Below, one piece after another: positions 13,232-17,109 of a stretch of DNA of 17,109 nucleotides. Position 1 is the first letter of the stretch, and the number at the start of each line of letters is the position of its first letter. Source of the DNA: Chloroflexota bacterium (GTDB lineage: Bacteria; Chloroflexota; Dormibacteria; Dormibacterales; Dormibacteraceae); NCBI GenBank assembly GCA_005880175.1, contig VBJR01000054.1, positions 1-17,109 on the forward strand, read 5' to 3'. The notes under the pieces were generated by a model. That model was given only the letters and a program-made list of their open reading frames with translations, did not search any database and was not told the DNA's origin. A program made the translations under genes and the position numbers.

Positions 13232-14109
13232 CGGCCCGCCCCCATCGCCGAGGCGACCGCCGCGCGCAGCCCGCGCTGGACGAAGACACGCACCATGTCC
13301 TTCTTGTACGCCGCGCTGCCCCGAATGTCGTCCCTCGGCTTTGCCGCCTCGGCGGCCAGCCGCGCCGCCTCCCTGATCGCGTCGCCCGTCGGCGGCCGGC
13401 CGACCAGCGACCGCTCCGCCTCGACCGCCTTCAGGCTGCTCGGGCCGACGGCCGTGAGCCCGATCCCGGCGCGCTCCACGGTCCCGTGTGCCAGCTCGAG
13501 GTGCACGGCGACCCCGACCGTGGCGAAGTCGCCCACCTTCCGCTCCAGCTTCAGGTACGTGCCGGCGGCGCCGCGCCCGGCCGGCGGGGCGGGGATGCGG
13601 ATCTCGGTGAGCACCTCGTCCGGCCGCAGCGCGGTCGTGAACGGCCCCTCGAAGAACTCCGCCGCCGGGATGACCCGCTCGTCATCGGGCGACGCCGCCA
13701 CGAGCCGGGCGTCCAGCGCCAGCACGACCGCGCCCCAGTCGCCGGCGGGGTCGGCGTGGCACAGGGAGCCGCCGATCGTGCCGCGGTTGCGCACCAGCGG
13801 GTCGGCGATCCGCGGCGCCGCCGCCCGGAGGATCGGGCAGCACGCGTCCAGGCCGGCATCGCGCTCGACGTCCACGTGCCGCGTCAGGGCGCCGACGCGC
13901 AGCGTCTCGCCGCCGGCGGCGATCCCCGCGAGGCCCGGCACCCGGCCGATGTCCACGACCACGGCGGGCAGCGCGAGGCGGAGCTTGAGCAGCGGGATGA
14001 GGCTCTGGCCCCCGGCCACGACCTTCGCCTCGTCGCCGTGCTCCCGGAGCGCCTCCAGGGCCTCCGCCAGCGACGCCGGCGCGCGGTAGTCGAACGCCGC
14101 GGGAACCAT
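13228..14109 (-). CDS. Molybdenum hydroxylase FAD-binding subunit (CoxM/CutM-like)
   Basis: 293 residues, normal for the medium subunit of CO dehydrogenase/xanthine dehydrogenase-type enzymes. FAD-binding motifs are AGGQSLIPLLKLRLA at 32-46 and RNRGTIGGSLCHADPAGDW at 107-125. The C-terminal CO_deh_flav_C part is seen in TYLKLERKVGDFATVGVAV and the final GSAAYKKDMVRVFVQRGL. It would bind FAD and pass electrons from the iron-sulfur subunit to an acceptor. It is the first gene of its transcript, because a plus-strand gene lies upstream, and the next gene is the MocA-like transferase overlapping by four bases. No small (2Fe-2S) or large (Mo) subunit gene is adjacent, which is unusual. The ATG at 14109 is well placed behind a GGAGG. 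Confidence 0.9.
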   Translation of the reverse strand: MVPAAFDYRAPASLAEALEALREHGDEAKVVAGGQSLIPLLKLRLALPAVVVDIGRVPGLAGIAAGGETLRVGALTRHVDVERDAGLDACCPILRAAAPRIADPLVRNRGTIGGSLCHADPAGDWGAVVLALDARLVAASPDDERVIPAAEFFEGPFTTALRPDEVLTEIRIPAPPAGRGAAGTYLKLERKVGDFATVGVAVHLELAHGTVERAGIGLTAVGPSSLKAVEAERSLVGRPPTGDAIREAARLAAEAAKPRDDIRGSAAYKKDMVRVFVQRGLRAAVASAMGAGR

Positions 14110-14116
14110 GGGACCA

Positions 14117-14121
14117 CCTCC
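14117..14121 (-). promoter_or_regulatory. Shine-Dalgarno sequence of the CoxM-like gene
   Basis: On the minus strand GGAGG lies seven bases before the ATG at 14109, a strong ribosome-binding site that decides the start. The promoter itself is not evident in the rest of the 134-base divergent gap. Confidence 0.65.
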
Positions 14122-14204
14122 ACGAGCACGGCCGACGGCGGGGGCGGCCCGAGCCCACGCGCCCGCATAGCATGTCAGAGCGCCCGCTCGCGGAGGTTCG
14201 CCGG

Positions 14205-14233
14205 ATGACGGCGCCGCCGGGCGCTGCTAGGCT
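14205..14233 (+). promoter_or_regulatory. Promoter of the Asp-box protein gene
   Basis: ATGACG at 14205-14210 (four of six to TTGACA) and TAGGCT at 14228-14233 are separated by an ideal 17 bases. The -10 ends ten bases before the ATG at 14244. The pair argues for the ATG at 14244 rather than the upstream ATG at 14172 in the same open frame. Confidence 0.45.
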
Positions 14234-14243
14234 CGTGCCCCCG

Positions 14244-15476
14244 ATGGACGAGCCCGGCCTCTCGGGCCGCGCGCAGCGCGCGGTCGCCCTCATGGCGGTG
14301 GCCGCCGTCGCGCTGGTCGCGGCGGCCGGCATCTACCTGCGCTCGACCGCGCGACCGCCCGCGACGCCCCCGCCGACCACGGTGAGCAGCATCGACTGGC
14401 TGTCCGCCCGCGTGGGCTGGGTCGTCGTCGTGGACAACCAGCGGCGGTCGGTGCTGTACCACACGACCGACGCCGGCCAGCACTGGACCCGGCAGTTCGC
14501 CACCGTGGACAGCGGCGTGGCCGTCCACTTCCTGAACGCCACGCAGGGCCTGATGACCGAGCCGACGCCGTTCCCCGGCCCCGACCCGACGCTGCTCCGC
14601 ACCGACGACGGCGGCGACCACTGGGCGCCGGTCGCGCTGGCCCCGGAGGTAGGCGCCAACCCGAACCTGCCCTTCTTCCTCGACCTGCTCCACGGCTGGG
14701 TGATGGTGCGCACCGGGCGCAGCGACAGCACGGAGGACGCGACGATCTTCAAGACCGACGACGCCGGCCTGGACTGGACCGTCGCGGCCAGGGTGAACCC
14801 CATCGCGTTGACCAGCCACGGGCTGCGGGAGGAGGGCCTGAAGCGCTGGCTCTGGTTCCGCACGCTCTCCGACGGCCTGCTGGGCACGCTGCTGCCGGAT
14901 GGGTCGGTCGGGGTCTACGTGACACACGACGGCGGCGCGGACTGGCGCCTGGTGCCGCTGCCGGCGCCGCGCGGCGGCTGGAGCCCGGGCGACACGCTGA
15001 CCCTGCTGCCGCCGTCGATCTCGGAGGGCGGGGCCGGGGCGATGGTGGTGGTGGACACGAGCCGGTCCGGGGGCCGGGCCCGCGTCGGCCGGCCGGTGAA
15101 CATCGGGCTGCCGGCGGTCTTCGTGTACCACACGCAGGACAGCGGCGAGACCTGGGAGGAGCCGGCGGCCGCGCCGCCCGACGTGAACGTGAACCTGGCC
15201 GACCCCGCGTTCGCCGCGGGCGCGACGTTCGTGAACGGCGCCCAGGGCTGGCTGTCGTCCGGCCGGGCCACGTGGGTGACGGTGGATTCCGGCCGGACCT
15301 GGAGCCGGCACGGGCAGCTGCCCGCCGGCCGGTCCTTCCTGCAGCTGAAGCCGGTGAGCGACTCGGTCGCCGTCGGCGAGGCGACGGCGGGCCTGGCGCC
15401 GGGCGCGCCGTGGTTCCTCTACGTCACCGAGGACGGGGGCCGGACCTGGCGGGAGATGCCGGGGCCTATGGGATGA
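14244..15476 (+). CDS. Membrane-anchored seven-Asp-box (BNR/YCF48-like) beta-propeller protein
   Basis: 410 residues from the ATG at 14244. A single helix at about 12-32 (RAVALMAVAAVALVAAAGIYL) anchors the protein or acts as a signal, followed by a short Pro/Thr linker. The rest is built from units carrying the Asp-box pattern T-x-D-x-G-x-x-W: TTDAGQHW (74-81), TDDGGDHW (120-127), TDDAGLDW (171-178), THDGGADW (227-234), TQDSGETW (297-304), TVDSGRTW (346-353) and TEDGGRTW (395-402). Seven boxes suggest a seven-bladed propeller facing outside the cell. Such proteins bind partners or carbohydrate surfaces and are often not enzymes; no sialidase Arg triad or catalytic set was recognised, so I do not assign a function. 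The same frame is open back to an ATG at 14172, but the promoter-like sequence and the position of the helix favour 14244. Confidence 0.78.
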   Translation: MDEPGLSGRAQRAVALMAVAAVALVAAAGIYLRSTARPPATPPPTTVSSIDWLSARVGWVVVVDNQRRSVLYHTTDAGQHWTRQFATVDSGVAVHFLNATQGLMTEPTPFPGPDPTLLRTDDGGDHWAPVALAPEVGANPNLPFFLDLLHGWVMVRTGRSDSTEDATIFKTDDAGLDWTVAARVNPIALTSHGLREEGLKRWLWFRTLSDGLLGTLLPDGSVGVYVTHDGGADWRLVPLPAPRGGWSPGDTLTLLPPSISEGGAGAMVVVDTSRSGGRARVGRPVNIGLPAVFVYHTQDSGETWEEPAAAPPDVNVNLADPAFAAGATFVNGAQGWLSSGRATWVTVDSGRTWSRHGQLPAGRSFLQLKPVSDSVAVGEATAGLAPGAPWFLYVTEDGGRTWREMPGPMG

Positions 15477-15506
15477 CCTCACGAACACCGCGTGACCAGC
15501 GGCCGC

Positions 15507-15550
15507 CGCGCGGCCGAGGCGCCTGGAGAGGGGGCCGGCTCGGCCGCGCG
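15507..15550 (+). terminator. GC-rich hairpin between Asp-box gene and ThDP enzyme
   Basis: Perfect 12-base arms CGCGCGGCCGAG (15507-15518) and CTCGGCCGCGCG (15539-15550) enclose a 20-base loop. It starts 30 bases after the propeller stop and ends 8 bases before the next gene's -10 box. It probably ends transcription of the upstream gene, although there is no T-run; it could also be a regulator site. Confidence 0.4.
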
Positions 15551-15558
15551 CACCCGGG

Positions 15559-15564
15559 TAATGT
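15559..15564 (+). promoter_or_regulatory. -10-like box of the ThDP enzyme gene
   Basis: TAATGT ends nine bases before the ATG at 15574, again the spacing of a leaderless or nearly leaderless transcript. No clear -35 is seen because the GC hairpin occupies that position. Confidence 0.4.
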
Positions 15565-15573
15565 CTGTCTCGG

Positions 15574-17109
15574 ATGACGACGACGGTGTCGGGCGGCAGG
15601 CTCTTCGCCGGCGCGCTGGCCGGCGCCGGCATCGACACGGTGTTCGCGCTGGCTGGCGGCCACGTGATGCAGGTGCTCGACGCGTGCGTGCCGGCCGGCA
15701 TCCGCGTCATCGACACCCGCCACGAGGGGGCGGCGGCCTTCGCGGCCGAGGGCTGGGCGCTCGCCACCGGCCGCCCCGGGTTCGCCGTCGCCACCGCCGG
15801 CCCCGGCTTCACCAACGCGCTCAGCGGCCTGTTCGACGCGGGCCTCTGGAACGTGCCGATGGTGCTGCTCGGCGGCCGCAGCGGCCTGCGCGTCGCCGGC
15901 CAGGGCGCCGTCGCCGACCTCGACCAGCGGGCGATCGCGACGCCCGGGGTCAAGTGGGCGGCCACCTGCTACGAGACCGCCCGGATCCCGCGCTACGTGG
16001 CGGAGGCCGTGTACCGCGCGAGGGCTGGCCGCCCCGGCGCGGTGTACCTGGAGGTGCCCCAGGACGCCCTGGTCGCGGAGATGCCGGCGGCGGGCGAGTC
16101 GCTGGAGGGCTTCCCGGCCGAGGTGCCGCGGGCCACCGCGGCCGCCGCCGACCTGGACCGCGCGCGCGACCTGCTCCGGCGCGCCGAGCGGCCCCTCATC
16201 CTGGCCGGCGGCGGCGCGTTCTGGTCGGGCGCCGGCGACGCGGTCGCCCGCCTCAGCGGGGCCGCGGGCATCCCGGTCACCACGACCAGCTCCGCGCGCG
16301 GGCTCGTCCCCGACGGCCATCCCTGGTGCCTGGGCTCGCTGGTCCACGGCGGCATCGCGCTCATCCTGGCCGACGTCGTCCTGGTGCTGGGCAGCGCGTT
16401 CAACGCCAACCTCGGCTACGGCCGGCCGCCGCTGTTCAACGCCCAGCAGCAGGTGATCCAGGTGGACGTCAGCGGGGACGGGCTGGGCGGCAACCGCCGG
16501 CCCGACCTGGCGCTGGTGGGCGACGCGGCCACCGTGGCGAACGACCTCGCCGAGGGCTGGCCGGCGGACGCCGCGGCCGGCCGCGAGGCGTGGCTGGCCG
16601 AGGCGAAGCAGCTCGTGGCCACGTCGCTGATGGGCTGGGACCAGCAGATCGACGAGTACGAGGGCACGATGGTCCACGCCGGCGCGGCCGCGCGCGAGGT
16701 GGCCCGGTTCGCCCGCGAGGTCGCCGGCGGCGGCTGCACGCTGGTCGCGGACGGCGGCGACGCGCTCGCCTGGGCGCTGGCGTACTTCCCTGCCGAGCGC
16801 CCCGGCCGCTTCCTGTCCACCACGACGGCGCTCGGCGCCCTCGGCGTGGGCATGCCGTTCGCGCTGGCCGCGAAGGCGGCCCGGCCGGCCGAGCCGGTCT
16901 TCCTCTTCGCCGGCGACGGGTCGTTCGGCCTGTCCGCGATGGAGCTGGACACGGCGGTGCGGCACGGCCTGCCGATCGTGGTTGTCGTCTCCAACAACGC
17001 CGGCTGGGGCGACGTGCGGCACGAGTTCGAGGGCGAGCTCGGCTACGAGGGGCCGCGCGTCGCCGCCGAGCTCGGCTTCACCCGGTACGACCGGCTGGCC
17101 GAGGCGCTG
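15574..17109 (+). CDS. ThDP-dependent enzyme, acetolactate synthase-like (3' end cut)
   Basis: 512 residues are seen, open to the window edge; full-length relatives are about 540-570, so little is missing. The N-terminal pyrimidine domain carries the cofactor-activating E51 in DTRHEGAAAFAAEGWA and ATAGPGFTNALSGL (74-87). The central domain (about 193-325) contains AERPLILAGGGAF and the RRPDLALVGD segment. The C-terminal pyrophosphate domain has the ThDP/Mg motif GDGSFGLSAMELD (447-459) through SNNAGWGDVRHE (473-484), the classic GDG...NN pattern. The family includes acetolactate synthase, oxalyl-CoA decarboxylase, 2-hydroxyacyl-CoA lyase and glyoxylate carboligase. No regulatory ilvN-type subunit is seen before the edge, and substrate specificity cannot be assigned. 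Translation starts at the ATG 15574, with no Shine-Dalgarno. Confidence 0.88.
   Translation, partial: MTTTVSGGRLFAGALAGAGIDTVFALAGGHVMQVLDACVPAGIRVIDTRHEGAAAFAAEGWALATGRPGFAVATAGPGFTNALSGLFDAGLWNVPMVLLGGRSGLRVAGQGAVADLDQRAIATPGVKWAATCYETARIPRYVAEAVYRARAGRPGAVYLEVPQDALVAEMPAAGESLEGFPAEVPRATAAAADLDRARDLLRRAERPLILAGGGAFWSGAGDAVARLSGAAGIPVTTTSSARGLVPDGHPWCLGSLVHGGIALILADVVLVLGSAFNANLGYGRPPLFNAQQQVIQVDVSGDGLGGNRRPDLALVGDAATVANDLAEGWPADAAAGREAWLAEAKQLVATSLMGWDQQIDEYEGTMVHAGAAAREVARFAREVAGGGCTLVADGGDALAWALAYFPAERPGRFLSTTTALGALGVGMPFALAAKAARPAEPVFLFAGDGSFGLSAMELDTAVRHGLPIVVVVSNNAGWGDVRHEFEGELGYEGPRVAAELGFTRYDRLAEAL

Noticed and set aside
14172..14243. Possible 24-residue N-terminal extension of the Asp-box protein
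   Set aside because: It covers a well-spaced -35/-10 pair, and its sequence (SERPLAEVRRM) adds nothing to the anchor.
15285..15300. GGTGGATTCCGGCCGG resembles an arm of the inverted repeat at 6833-6897
   Set aside because: It is one mismatch away over a short stretch, has no partner arm, and encodes the Asp box TVDSGRTW, so coincidence.

Overview
This window is very GC-rich, with strong G/C bias at third codon positions, and looks like a chromosomal segment of a high-GC, environmental, actinobacterial-type genome (Actinomycetota, or a Chloroflexota/Dormibacterota-like lineage; the sequence alone does not decide). Supporting hints are the divergently placed sensor kinase plus lipoprotein/peptidoglycan-binding adaptor/MacB-type ABC operon, Thr-Pro linkers, Asp-box propellers, and several genes whose -10-like hexamer sits only 6-12 bases before the start codon, as in leaderless transcription. 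No rRNA, tRNA, CRISPR array, transposase or phage gene was seen.

Layout. (a) 1-323, minus: N-terminus of a membrane sensor kinase, cut by the window edge. (b) 439-4151, plus: a tightly overlapping efflux-type operon of lipoprotein, membrane-fusion/peptidoglycan-binding adaptor (split into two frames at about 1931), ABC ATPase and MacB-like permease. Three junctions are 4-base overlaps between genes. (c) 4227-5828: a polytopic GT-C-like membrane protein; 5901-6833: an exported class A beta-lactamase-fold serine hydrolase, followed by a 65-base inverted-repeat element. (d) 6906-8253, minus: an MHS-type MFS transporter broken by one extra base; divergent from it a small SWIM zinc-finger protein (8367-8810). 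(e) 8814-11068, minus: a two-gene operon of a ferritin-like diiron protein and a class I HMG-CoA reductase, overlapping by one base (TAGTG). (f) 11130-12865, plus: a YegS/diacylglycerol-kinase-like lipid kinase, apparently without a canonical start codon, and a PlsC-type acyltransferase. (g) 12707-14109, minus: a molybdenum-hydroxylase FAD subunit (CoxM/CutM type) overlapping a MocA-like nucleotidyltransferase whose 3' end runs into the acyltransferase. (h) 14244-15476, plus: a membrane-anchored protein with seven Asp boxes; 15574-end: an acetolactate-synthase-like ThDP enzyme, cut by the window edge.

How the genes work together. Block (b) should be a tripartite MacAB-like exporter whose expression may be set by the adjacent sensor kinase. 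Block (e) joins the mevalonate-forming enzyme with a diiron oxidase/oxygenase-like protein, suggesting isoprenoid-linked oxidative chemistry; it is the most unusual pairing here. Block (f) pairs two phospholipid-type enzymes. Block (g) pairs a molybdoenzyme subunit with a cofactor-maturation enzyme, but no small or large subunit lies next to it.

A recurring oddity is damage at gene junctions: the adaptor, the MFS transporter, the acyltransferase/MocA convergence and the lipid-kinase start each look altered by a small indel or substitution. Either the assembly has small errors in extreme-GC stretches, or the region is degenerating.
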